Source: Candidatus Altarchaeales archaeon A3 (lineage in GTDB: Archaea > Altiarchaeota > Altiarchaeia > Altiarchaeales > Altiarchaeaceae). Taken from it: a DNA stretch of 6,533 bases. The translations under genes and the position numbers were made by a program. Under the pieces are notes generated by a model that saw only the letters and a program-made list of their open reading frames with translations, did not search any database and was not told the DNA's origin. This document shows, one piece after another, positions 1 to 6,332 of the stretch. The stretch's first letter is position 1. Every line of letters begins with the position of its first letter. The stretch is from positions 3,703 to 10,235 of the forward strand of contig MTER01000035.1 in the NCBI GenBank assembly GCA_002083985.1. The letters run 5' to 3'.

Positions 1-712
1 CCCCTTCATATCCGCAGCCCTCCGTTTTCTTTTTTTTTATTTCTTTTCCGCCACATTTAAATTTTACCGTATTGCTGTTCAAATTAAAACTATCTATATT
101 TGCCAGTCGTCCGCAATCCGGACAAATCGCATCAAAAGGAATGTAATCCTTACCTTTTGTCTGCTGAAATTCTGCAACTATTTCGCCAACATGTCCTGCG
201 TTTTCAAAAATTGCTTTTATGTATGGCTCAAATTTTCCCTGCAAGTATAAGTCATTGTTGTAATAAATTTCAATATCATCAATTCCGAGTGCTTTTATTC
301 CTTCAACCCATACCTTTGTGAAATGCTCGCTCCACGACGAACAGCAGCCAAAAGGATCCGGAACTCTGCATAAAGGCATTCCCAAAAATTTTTCAATCCC
401 CGAGTCCTTGCTTTCATGCCATTTCCCGTTTAAATCCATGAGCTTTGAAGGAACATCTTTAAGAGGGTCTCTGTCATCGCTTGTGTGAATAAATTTTATC
501 TTTCCATCCCATTCCTTGTTTTCTATCTTTTCTTTTATTGACTTATAAACGAAGTATGCCCTGATAACATCGTTTAAATTTCCAATATGCTTTCCCCCGG
601 ATGGTGTTTGACCGCATCTTATTACTGCAATTTTTTCATTAATTTTTCCTTCTGCAAATTCCTTTTCAACCCTTTCAATTGCCTGATTTGCTAACTGATC
701 TGCCCAGAACAT
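1..712 (-). CDS. lysS: Lysine--tRNA ligase, class I (N-terminal 237 residues; gene runs off the left edge)
   Basis: This enzyme charges tRNA-Lys with lysine in the cytoplasm, using the class I (Rossmann-fold) form of LysRS, also called LysK. The visible part starts MFWADQLANQ. It contains the class I HIGH-type signature TPSGGKHIGN (residues 36-45), then HTSDDRDPLKDVPSKL (76-91) and CRVPDPFGCCSSWSEHF (115-131), blocks typical of class I LysRS rather than the class II enzyme. Cysteines at 197 and 200 (CPDCGR), 220 and 233 look like a zinc ribbon. The KMSKS region and anticodon-binding end lie outside the window. The ATG at 712-710 is the first usable start, because an in-frame TAA lies at 730-728 with no other ATG between. 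There is no Shine-Dalgarno sequence. Sampled G+C is higher than in the upstream restriction genes, and the gene is probably a resident housekeeping gene. Lysine specificity is inferred from family recognition. Confidence 0.9.
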   Translation of the reverse strand, partial: MFWADQLANQAIERVEKEFAEGKINEKIAVIRCGQTPSGGKHIGNLNDVIRAYFVYKSIKEKIENKEWDGKIKFIHTSDDRDPLKDVPSKLMDLNGKWHESKDSGIEKFLGMPLCRVPDPFGCCSSWSEHFTKVWVEGIKALGIDDIEIYYNNDLYLQGKFEPYIKAIFENAGHVGEIVAEFQQTKGKDYIPFDAICPDCGRLANIDSFNLNSNTVKFKCGGKEIKKKKTEGCGYEG

Positions 713-724
713 TTTAAATTTTTG

Positions 725-774
725 ATATTAATAAATTTTCCACATCATTATATTAATAAATTTTCCACATCATT
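725..774. repeat. Perfect 25-bp tandem duplication in the res-lysS spacer
   Basis: Two identical 25-base units lie head to tail at 725-749 and 750-774, and four further bases (775-778) repeat the start of the unit. On the plus strand each unit begins ATATTAATAAATT and ends CCACATCATT. The right-hand copy reaches into the res stop codon (775-773), and the left-hand copy ends 12 bases before the lysS start. There is no hairpin or G+C-rich inverted repeat, so it does not look like a terminator. It is most simply a replication-slippage duplication, but it doubles whatever signals the spacer carries. Confidence 0.95.
728..766 (-). promoter_or_regulatory. Possible duplicated TATA-like promoter element upstream of lysS
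   Basis: Read on the minus strand, each copy of the 25-bp repeat holds GGAAAATTTATTAATA, which resembles an archaeal purine-rich BRE followed by a TATA box (TTTATTAA at 735-728 and 760-753). The upstream box is centred about 45 bases from the lysS ATG, which would give a short untranslated leader. The nearer box is only about 20 bases away, too close for a normal start upstream of the ATG. If the organism is bacterial this reading fails. In DNA this AT-rich, TATA-like matches are common by chance. Confidence 0.2.
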
Positions 775-3361
775 ATATATATTTTACAAAACTATCATAG
801 TCCTTAACAGGAGCAAGATATTTTACATTATTTCCTGCCCTATTCTCAAATCTTTTTTTCGCACTTTTTATTTTATTTATTTCAACTTCCCTTAATGAAC
901 CATCATTAAGATTATCCGTTCCTTTTGTCTCAACTACAAAATAAATCTCTTCTTTCTTTAAACCGTCCTGATTTTTTTCAACTACTATTGCCCAGTCAGG
1001 TGTATAATTTCCTGATGGCGTTTCTATCGCATATTGCTCCGGAAGTTTTAAAAACAACTTTACACGAGAATCAAAATCAATAGATGTAGCAAATTTTTCT
1101 TCTATATCAGATTCTTTTGTGATGCCTTCATAAATAGATTTATTTACTTTAACAACATATTTTTCATAAGTTTGTATTTCTCTATTAAAAATATTAACGC
1201 CAAAAGATTCGTCCAATTCATAATAATTAATATTTTCCACCGCAAATTCCTTTAACTTCCATTTAATAATATCCACGACTTTTTCTGCATATCTATGTGG
1301 ATTTTTAAATAAAGGACTTAAGTTATTTGTTTCACTTAATATTTTTAAAACTGTGTTTCGGGTAAGTTTTGTTTCATCTTCTATATATTTTACAATATTA
1401 AATATCTTTTTTACAGCATAATCTTCTGATGACTGTTTAAGAAAGTCCTGTTTAAATTCTTGTTCCTCCTGTTCCTTATAAATTTTTTCTATCCTGACTT
1501 TTTGAATACTAATATTTAGAGAGTTCACTTCAATATTACAAATTTCTTTTACACATTCATCGCAAAATTTATCGCCATCTATTTTAACAACATATTTTGC
1601 CTTTTTTGATATGCTTTCCCATAGTCCTTTAAACAAATCGCTCTGTAATATTTCTTCTTTGATTTTAATACTTATTCTTTGTATTTTATTTTCAATTGGC
1701 GGCGCTTCTTCTCCGACTTCTTCTCTAAATTCTGTCTGTAATTTTTCAACATACTCCCTATAACTTTCGTTAGTGATAACAGTCAACAAATTTTTTTCTC
1801 CATCTAAAATCCGGTCTCCATTCTGGTTAACAAGCAACCTTAAGCCCCTTCCAATTTCCTGTCTTTTTTTTATCTCTGATGTAGCATAAGAGAGCGTGCA
1901 AATATTAGATACATTCGGGTTATCCCATCCCTCCCTTAAAGCAGAATGGGAAAAAATAAATTCGACTGGTTCATCTAATGACAGTAATCTTTCTTTATCT
2001 TTCATGATAAGATTATATGCAGATTCGTCTTCTTCAATGCTTCTCTCTTTTTTCATCTTTGAGAAATATCCACTGTGTGCTTTTTTCACATCCATATTTG
2101 AAAAGTCCTTATATCTGTCTTGAATTAAGTTATTAAACTCCATCTCAAAAATTTTTCTGACAAAACCATCTTCTAACAAATAATCATCAACTCTGTTTAA
2201 GAAAAACAGAGTTAATACCTTTATTCCTTTATTATTTAATTGTCTCTTTTTGTCTAAATGTTCTTTTATTGTTTCTCTAATCATTACTTTCGCTATTTCA
2301 TCTTCTTCTATTGATGACTTACCTTCGTAAATTTTTAAACCGTTAGAAAATGAAATATAACCGGGATCTTTGTTTATTTCATTTATAATAAATCCTTCGT
2401 AGAAAGAATTTTTGGATTTTTTAGCCAGATCCTCACCGTGTTTTAAAGTCATTATCTTAAATTTTATTCCTTCTTTCTCTTTTACAAAAATTTTAACCTT
2501 TGCCCTTAATCCACCTGATGTTGATTCTATTTTTTCCAGTATTATTTTCTTACTACCAGGGTCTCCTTCTTCGGTAACAGATAGAACTTCTATTTTTTTA
2601 ACTAGCCCTAAATTATAGGCATTATAAGGAGTAAGTTTATAAACCAAATTAAAAATATCCTTATGTGTCGCAGAATATCTTAAAATAAAAAGAGGATTTA
2701 ATTCTGATAACCCCCATTGTGTCGCCTCTCCACCCATTTTTTGTGGTTCATCAAGAATAACAACAGGATTTGTCTTTTTAATAATTTCAATAGGTTTATC
2801 TCCCATCTTATCATGGAGATTGTTGATAATGTTCGTATCTTTATTGAAGGCGTCCTTTGTAATAACCATTATTTGAATATTTGTATCCTGAGCAAACATT
2901 CGTATTTGCACTAAATTATCTGATTTATATTGAAAGTAAGTATATGGTAAATTATCATAGATCTGCTTAAGATGTTCTTTTGTAATATCTAATGTTTTTA
3001 AAACACCTTCTTTTATAGCAACTGATGGCACGACAATAATAAATTTTGTAAGGCCATATTTCTGATTTAATTCCAAAATTGTTCTTAAATAAATATATGT
3101 CTTGCCTGTTCCTGTTTCCATCTCAATTGTGAAATTGTACGGCTTTTGCAAGTCATCATTTTTTGAAAGAATTACCTTGTTTCTTTTCTGAACTTCCTGC
3201 AAATTGTCTAATATTTTTTCTTTTGATAAATCCAAAATATTTGGTATAACTTGAAATATATAACCAGAAGGTCTTTTGGTCTGTTCTTTAAACAAATCCA
3301 CAACAGAATTTATTGCCAATATTTGAAAATCCAAGTTTGAATCAAATTTCAATTTTAGCAT
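773..3361 (-). CDS. res: Type III restriction endonuclease subunit Res (SF2 helicase plus PD-(D/E)XK nuclease)
   Basis: Res is the ATP-dependent translocating and cleaving subunit of a type III restriction-modification system. It works with Mod on unmethylated invading DNA. The 862 residues show the helicase motifs in order: Walker A METGTGKT (81-88), Walker B ILDEPQ (202-207, the DEPQ form usual in type III Res), motif III YSATH (229-233), SALREGWDNP (473-482) and motif VI QEIGRGLR (501-508). The C-terminal endonuclease domain has an acidic helix (EEKF, 754-757), YTPDW with Asp789, and VVETKG with Glu811 and Lys813, forming a complete PD...ExK site. It is somewhat shorter than EcoP15I Res but looks full length. 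Its ATG lies inside the end of the upstream nuclease gene (20-base overlap), implying coupled translation. The start is preceded by AAGAAGACAAAA, only a weak SD candidate. The TAA stop at 775-773 overlaps the 25-bp tandem repeat. Confidence 0.95.
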   Translation of the reverse strand: MLKLKFDSNLDFQILAINSVVDLFKEQTKRPSGYIFQVIPNILDLSKEKILDNLQEVQKRNKVILSKNDDLQKPYNFTIEMETGTGKTYIYLRTILELNQKYGLTKFIIVVPSVAIKEGVLKTLDITKEHLKQIYDNLPYTYFQYKSDNLVQIRMFAQDTNIQIMVITKDAFNKDTNIINNLHDKMGDKPIEIIKKTNPVVILDEPQKMGGEATQWGLSELNPLFILRYSATHKDIFNLVYKLTPYNAYNLGLVKKIEVLSVTEEGDPGSKKIILEKIESTSGGLRAKVKIFVKEKEGIKFKIMTLKHGEDLAKKSKNSFYEGFIINEINKDPGYISFSNGLKIYEGKSSIEEDEIAKVMIRETIKEHLDKKRQLNNKGIKVLTLFFLNRVDDYLLEDGFVRKIFEMEFNNLIQDRYKDFSNMDVKKAHSGYFSKMKKERSIEEDESAYNLIMKDKERLLSLDEPVEFIFSHSALREGWDNPNVSNICTLSYATSEIKKRQEIGRGLRLLVNQNGDRILDGEKNLLTVITNESYREYVEKLQTEFREEVGEEAPPIENKIQRISIKIKEEILQSDLFKGLWESISKKAKYVVKIDGDKFCDECVKEICNIEVNSLNISIQKVRIEKIYKEQEEQEFKQDFLKQSSEDYAVKKIFNIVKYIEDETKLTRNTVLKILSETNNLSPLFKNPHRYAEKVVDIIKWKLKEFAVENINYYELDESFGVNIFNREIQTYEKYVVKVNKSIYEGITKESDIEEKFATSIDFDSRVKLFLKLPEQYAIETPSGNYTPDWAIVVEKNQDGLKKEEIYFVVETKGTDNLNDGSLREVEINKIKSAKKRFENRAGNNVKYLAPVKDYDSFVKYI
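2189..2213. repeat. Perfect 10-bp inverted repeat inside res
   Basis: AACTCTGTTT (2189-2198) is an exact reverse complement of AAACAGAGTT (2204-2213), separated by a five-base loop. It falls within res codons 383-391 (LTLFFLNRV), between the helicase motifs. Because it is inside a coding region with a normal reading frame, it may simply be chance. As mRNA it could fold into a stem-loop. Confidence 0.8.
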
Positions 3362-4391
3362 TTTTGTCTTCTTTTAGTTTTACCTGTGCCATCAGCATGG
3401 CTTTATGCAATTTTTCGGCAAACAATTCTTTTGAAGGTAATTTTGTTAAATATTCAGCAACTTTTATATTGTCATCGGGCAAGAAAAGTAATTCAATCAG
3501 TTCTTTCCCTTTTTCAGTGCAAAGAATAACACCAACAGGCGGATTTTCTCCTTCGTCCATTTCATATTTCTCTAAATATCTCAAATATAATTCTATCTGT
3601 CCCTTATACTCTGCTTTGAATTTACCAACTTTTAAGTCAATTACTATAAAGCATCTTAACTTTCTGTGATAGAATAATAAATCAATATAGTAATCCTCAT
3701 TATCAATAGTAAGCCGTTTCTGTCTTGCCACAAAATAAAAGTCCTTTCCAAATTCAAGAATAAATTTTTCAAGAGAGTTAAGTATTGCCTGCTCTAAGTC
3801 CTTTTCGCTGTAGGTATCAGAAAGTCCTAAAAATTTCAAAACATATCTGTCTCTAAAAACAAGTTCCGGAGTCATTTTGTCTTCTTCTTTTAATTCCTTT
3901 AACTGATTTTCAATGGTTTTTTCAGGTAACTTTGATAAGGCAGTTCGTTCATAAAGCATTGTATTTATTCTTTCAGGTAATGTTCGAGTACTCCATTGTT
4001 CTTTTTGACATAAAATCGCGTAAAATTGACGTTTTAGGTTATCGTCAAGGTAGATGATTGTTTTAATATGGCTCCATGATAACCCTTTAAATTCTCTCTG
4101 CACTGCGGAGAGAATTGAATAGACATCATAAAATTTTACCATATGCCATAAACTTTGCTCCGAATATCCCCTTCCATATTTTAAGGTTAATTCTCCACTC
4201 AGTGCGTGGACTATTTGCTTTCCGTATTCCGCTCTTTCTGATTTTATTATTTCTTCCCTTATTGTTTTGCCTATATTCCAGTAAAGCAAAACCATTTCCT
4301 GATTAATTGTGAGAGCAACTTTTTTTCTTGCCTGTTCAATTAATCCGGAAATTTTTGAAAAAACATCATCGTTTTTTTGAATTTTTTTCAT
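3342..4391 (-). CDS. DUF1016/YhcG-family PD-(D/E)XK nuclease-like protein embedded in a type III R-M operon
   Basis: This 349-residue protein matches the DUF1016 (YhcG) family. The N-terminal part (about 8-160) holds the family blocks YWNIGKTI (37-44), YGRGYSEQSL (72-81), LSWSHIKTI (104-112) and INTMLYERTALSK (142-154), probably a DNA-binding region. The C-terminal part (about 175-305) is a PD-(D/E)XK nuclease fold with YYIDLLFYHR (234-243, Asp237), FIVIDLKVGKF (248-258, Asp252 and Lys254) and GQIELYLRY (264-272, Gln265). The second acidic residue is Asp instead of the Glu often seen in this family; that is still an allowed (D/E)xK form. The gene starts 12 bases after mod and overlaps the start of res by 20 bases, so all three are probably co-transcribed. 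Its substrate and role are not known from sequence. It could be an accessory nuclease of the system or a separate defence gene. The start has no SD and sits among A7 tracts. Confidence 0.92.
   Translation of the reverse strand: MKKIQKNDDVFSKISGLIEQARKKVALTINQEMVLLYWNIGKTIREEIIKSERAEYGKQIVHALSGELTLKYGRGYSEQSLWHMVKFYDVYSILSAVQREFKGLSWSHIKTIIYLDDNLKRQFYAILCQKEQWSTRTLPERINTMLYERTALSKLPEKTIENQLKELKEEDKMTPELVFRDRYVLKFLGLSDTYSEKDLEQAILNSLEKFILEFGKDFYFVARQKRLTIDNEDYYIDLLFYHRKLRCFIVIDLKVGKFKAEYKGQIELYLRYLEKYEMDEGENPPVGVILCTEKGKELIELLFLPDDNIKVAEYLTKLPSKELFAEKLHKAMLMAQVKLKEDKNAKIEI
4090..4116. repeat. Near-perfect 12-bp inverted repeat inside the DUF1016 gene
   Basis: AATTCTCTCTGC (4090-4101) and GCGGAGAGAATT (4105-4116) pair at 11 of 12 positions around a three-base loop, with nine uninterrupted outer pairs. 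It lies over codons 92-101 (SILSAVQREF), a stretch between the conserved family blocks YGRGYSEQSL and LSWSH. It may be a chance palindrome within coding DNA. Confidence 0.75.
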
Positions 4392-4403
4392 TTTGTTTTT
4401 TTA

Positions 4404-6257
4404 TTAAATCACCTTTAATTTAACAAAACTGCTTAAATTTATTTTATCGTTATCAGTTAATGACTTATCAAAAAACATAAACATTTTATTCTTATATTTT
4501 GTAGTTCTTATTTCTTCTATTGTTTCATTGCTGATAATATCTTCTAAAGAAATATAAAAGTCAAAATTTTGTTCTGCATCTTTAACATAATAAAAATTAT
4601 CTTCCTTTATCTTTACCTGTTCAATCTTTGAGTTTAAATTTAATCCTTCCTTTAACATTATCTCATAAATAACATTAATTTCTTTCCAACCACCAACCAA
4701 CGGTTCATCAACCCACATGCCAAGCCATTCAAGGTATTTTTGCCTTAATCCCTCAACATTTTCTCCTTCAGGTATTTCAAACTCATCTTTTAGATTAAAA
4801 TTTGACTTATCAAGTTTAAAAACCTTAAAACCAAAATCCTGATTATTATTTTGCTGATTGTTGTTTTCCTTTTCCTTTTCTTGTTTATATTTTTCTGATA
4901 CTCTTTTTAATCTTTCAATGCAAATATCAGCAACAGTTGGAAACTCTTTTTTAATCTCTTCGTTCTGAACTTCCTCATCTAATTGAACAAGAATAAATTT
5001 TCTATTGCCACCATCTTCTTTATTTAAATCCCAAACAGCGTGTCCTGTTGTCCCAGAGCCAGCAAAGAAGTCAAGGATGATAGAATCTTTTTTCGTACCT
5101 ATTTGTAGAAAATGTTTAACTAATCCAACTGGTTTTGGATAATTAAAAAGATTTTCTATTTTTATTTTTTCTAAATCTTTTGTGCCATCTGAAGTTAAAA
5201 ACAAATCAATCCAAGAACGCGGAATTAATCCTTCTTTATCATTTAAAAATCTTTTTCGTTTAGGCATACTTCTATTTTCTTTTCCCCACCATATTAAATT
5301 AGCATCTATAAGTTTTTGAAAATTTTCTTTCGTGTAAGTCCAACATGCTTCAAACTCAACACCAGAAGGTGAATAAACTTTATAAATTCTTCTAGGATCA
5401 TTATCTCCTGTCCTTTTCAAATCAGTTGGCGCCCAATTACCCCTTGGGTCATTATCCGGATTTTTATATTCTAATTTTTGTTTTTCAGTAAGTGGTTGAA
5501 AAAAGGCATCAATTACATTTATATTTCTAGAATAAAAAAGTATGTACTCATGTTGTCGGAAAAAATATTTTGAATCGGCTCCTGCTCCTGCTTTTTTTCT
5601 CCAAGCAAATTCACCTATGAAGTTATCTTCTCCAAAAATCTCATCCATAATCATTCTCAAATGATGAACTTCGTGGTCATCAATTGAAACAAAAATCACT
5701 CCGTCATCTCTTAATAAACTTCTTGCTAAAAATAATCTCGGATAGATGAAATTAAGCCAGTCAGAATGATACCTGCCACTTGCCTCTGTGTTTGTGGTTA
5801 GTTTTTTTCCTTCACTATCAATCTGTCCTGTTTTTTCTAAATAATCCTTTAACGGTTCCTTAAAATTATCACGATAAATAAAGTCCTTGCCTGTGTTGTA
5901 AGGAGGGTCAATATAAATCATCTTAACTTTCTCAAAGTATGGTTTAAGTAAAAGTTTAAGTGTTTCTAAATTTTCACCTGCAACAACAATATTTTCTGTT
6001 TTATCAAAATCTACTGATATTTCCTTATTTGGTTTTAAAGTTCCATAAGCTGATACCTGAATCTGTCTAAAAATATTGCTTTTGCCTGCCCAGTTAAAAT
6101 AAAACCTGTCGTTTTCTTTTTCTATAATCTCATTGCTTAACAATGATTTAAAATGTTCAAAATTTATCTTATTATCCTCAAAAATTTCGGGCAAGACCTC
6201 TTTTAAACGGCCGTTCATATCAAATTTTACAGATTTATTTATTTTTTCTACACCCAT
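4404..6257 (-). CDS. mod: Type III restriction-modification methyltransferase subunit Mod (adenine-specific)
   Basis: Mod transfers a methyl group from S-adenosylmethionine to adenine at the system's recognition site and supplies target recognition for Res. The 617 residues have the beta-class order: catalytic motif IV IDPPYNTG (116-123) comes before the AdoMet-binding motif I DFFAGSGTT (396-404). Typical type III Mod blocks flank them: NGRLKEVLPEIF (15-26), NWAGKS (55-60), VAGENLETLKLLL (92-104), GRYHSDWLNFIYPRL (161-175) and FVSIDDHE (189-196). The target recognition region should lie at about 212-390. A charged and Asn/Gln-rich linker (456-473) leads to a C-terminal domain of about 140 residues. 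The gene ends in a tandem TAATAA and is followed by the nuclease gene after 12 bases. The ATG at 6257 is used, but Met14 also sits at a conserved family start. There is no SD; AAATAAAACA-like A-rich sequence precedes it. The recognition sequence cannot be read from the protein. Confidence 0.95.
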   Translation of the reverse strand: MGVEKINKSVKFDMNGRLKEVLPEIFEDNKINFEHFKSLLSNEIIEKENDRFYFNWAGKSNIFRQIQVSAYGTLKPNKEISVDFDKTENIVVAGENLETLKLLLKPYFEKVKMIYIDPPYNTGKDFIYRDNFKEPLKDYLEKTGQIDSEGKKLTTNTEASGRYHSDWLNFIYPRLFLARSLLRDDGVIFVSIDDHEVHHLRMIMDEIFGEDNFIGEFAWRKKAGAGADSKYFFRQHEYILFYSRNINVIDAFFQPLTEKQKLEYKNPDNDPRGNWAPTDLKRTGDNDPRRIYKVYSPSGVEFEACWTYTKENFQKLIDANLIWWGKENRSMPKRKRFLNDKEGLIPRSWIDLFLTSDGTKDLEKIKIENLFNYPKPVGLVKHFLQIGTKKDSIILDFFAGSGTTGHAVWDLNKEDGGNRKFILVQLDEEVQNEEIKKEFPTVADICIERLKRVSEKYKQEKEKENNNQQNNNQDFGFKVFKLDKSNFNLKDEFEIPEGENVEGLRQKYLEWLGMWVDEPLVGGWKEINVIYEIMLKEGLNLNSKIEQVKIKEDNFYYVKDAEQNFDFYISLEDIISNETIEEIRTTKYKNKMFMFFDKSLTDNDKINLSSFVKLKVI

Positions 6258-6320
6258 TTTATTTGTTTATTTTTTTGAATCTTTAAATTTTTTCTTTAAA
6301 ATAATTTTTCATTTATCTTT
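6258..6320 (-). promoter_or_regulatory. AT-rich spacer between radC and mod, possible promoter for the restriction cassette
   Basis: This 63-base gap is almost entirely A and T. On the minus strand it contains AAATTTAAAG (6290-6281), whose centre is about 29 bases before the mod ATG. In an archaeon that would be a TATA-like position for a nearly leaderless transcript. No hairpin, operator-like palindrome or Shine-Dalgarno sequence is visible, and a bacterial -35/-10 pair could not be singled out. The spacer is the only intergenic room upstream of mod, so if the cassette has its own promoter it is either here or inside radC. Confidence 0.25.
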
Positions 6321-6332
6321 TCATTTATCTTT
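6309..6332. repeat. Perfect 12-bp tandem duplication at the end of radC
   Basis: The plus-strand unit TCATTTATCTTT occurs at 6309-6320 and again at 6321-6332. Read in the radC frame each unit is Lys-Asp-Lys-stop, so radC ends at the first TGA (6323-6321) and a second in-frame TGA follows at 6311-6309. This is consistent with slippage at the gene's end. Confidence 0.95.

Noticed and set aside
30..38. A9 tract in lysS as a frameshift or programmed slippage site
   Set aside because: The reading frame stays open on both sides and the downstream CGYE context fits the zinc ribbon, so no frameshift is needed.
100..321. Plus-strand ORF of 73 codons antisense to lysS
   Set aside because: It lies wholly opposite the well-supported LysRS frame, has no recognisable domain and no start signal.
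713..772. Rho-independent terminator after res
   Set aside because: No G+C-rich hairpin followed by a T run can be found in the spacer on either strand.
725..774. Tandem 25-bp units as a CRISPR remnant
   Set aside because: The copies are directly adjacent with no spacer, and there are only two.
1550..1565. CDEC in Res (residues 600-603) as a zinc finger
   Set aside because: Only one CxxC pair is present, with no matching second pair nearby, in a region where Res proteins are not known to bind zinc.
1896..2914. Three plus-strand ORFs of 65-75 codons opposite res
   Set aside because: They are antisense to the conserved helicase region of Res and show no family resemblance.
3313..3669. Plus-strand ORF of 118 codons across the res/DUF1016 junction
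   Set aside because: It spans the antisense of two real genes, including the nuclease motif region, and is of low complexity; a shadow frame.
4115..4306. Plus-strand ORF of 63 codons with a hydrophobic stretch
   Set aside because: It is the antisense of DUF1016 N-terminal codons. The apparent membrane segment reflects the complement of a Lys/Glu-rich sequence.
4839..4892. Tetranucleotide-type phase-variable repeat in mod
   Set aside because: The stretch shows only two imperfect hexamer copies and mixed Asn/Gln codons, not a uniform long simple-sequence tract.
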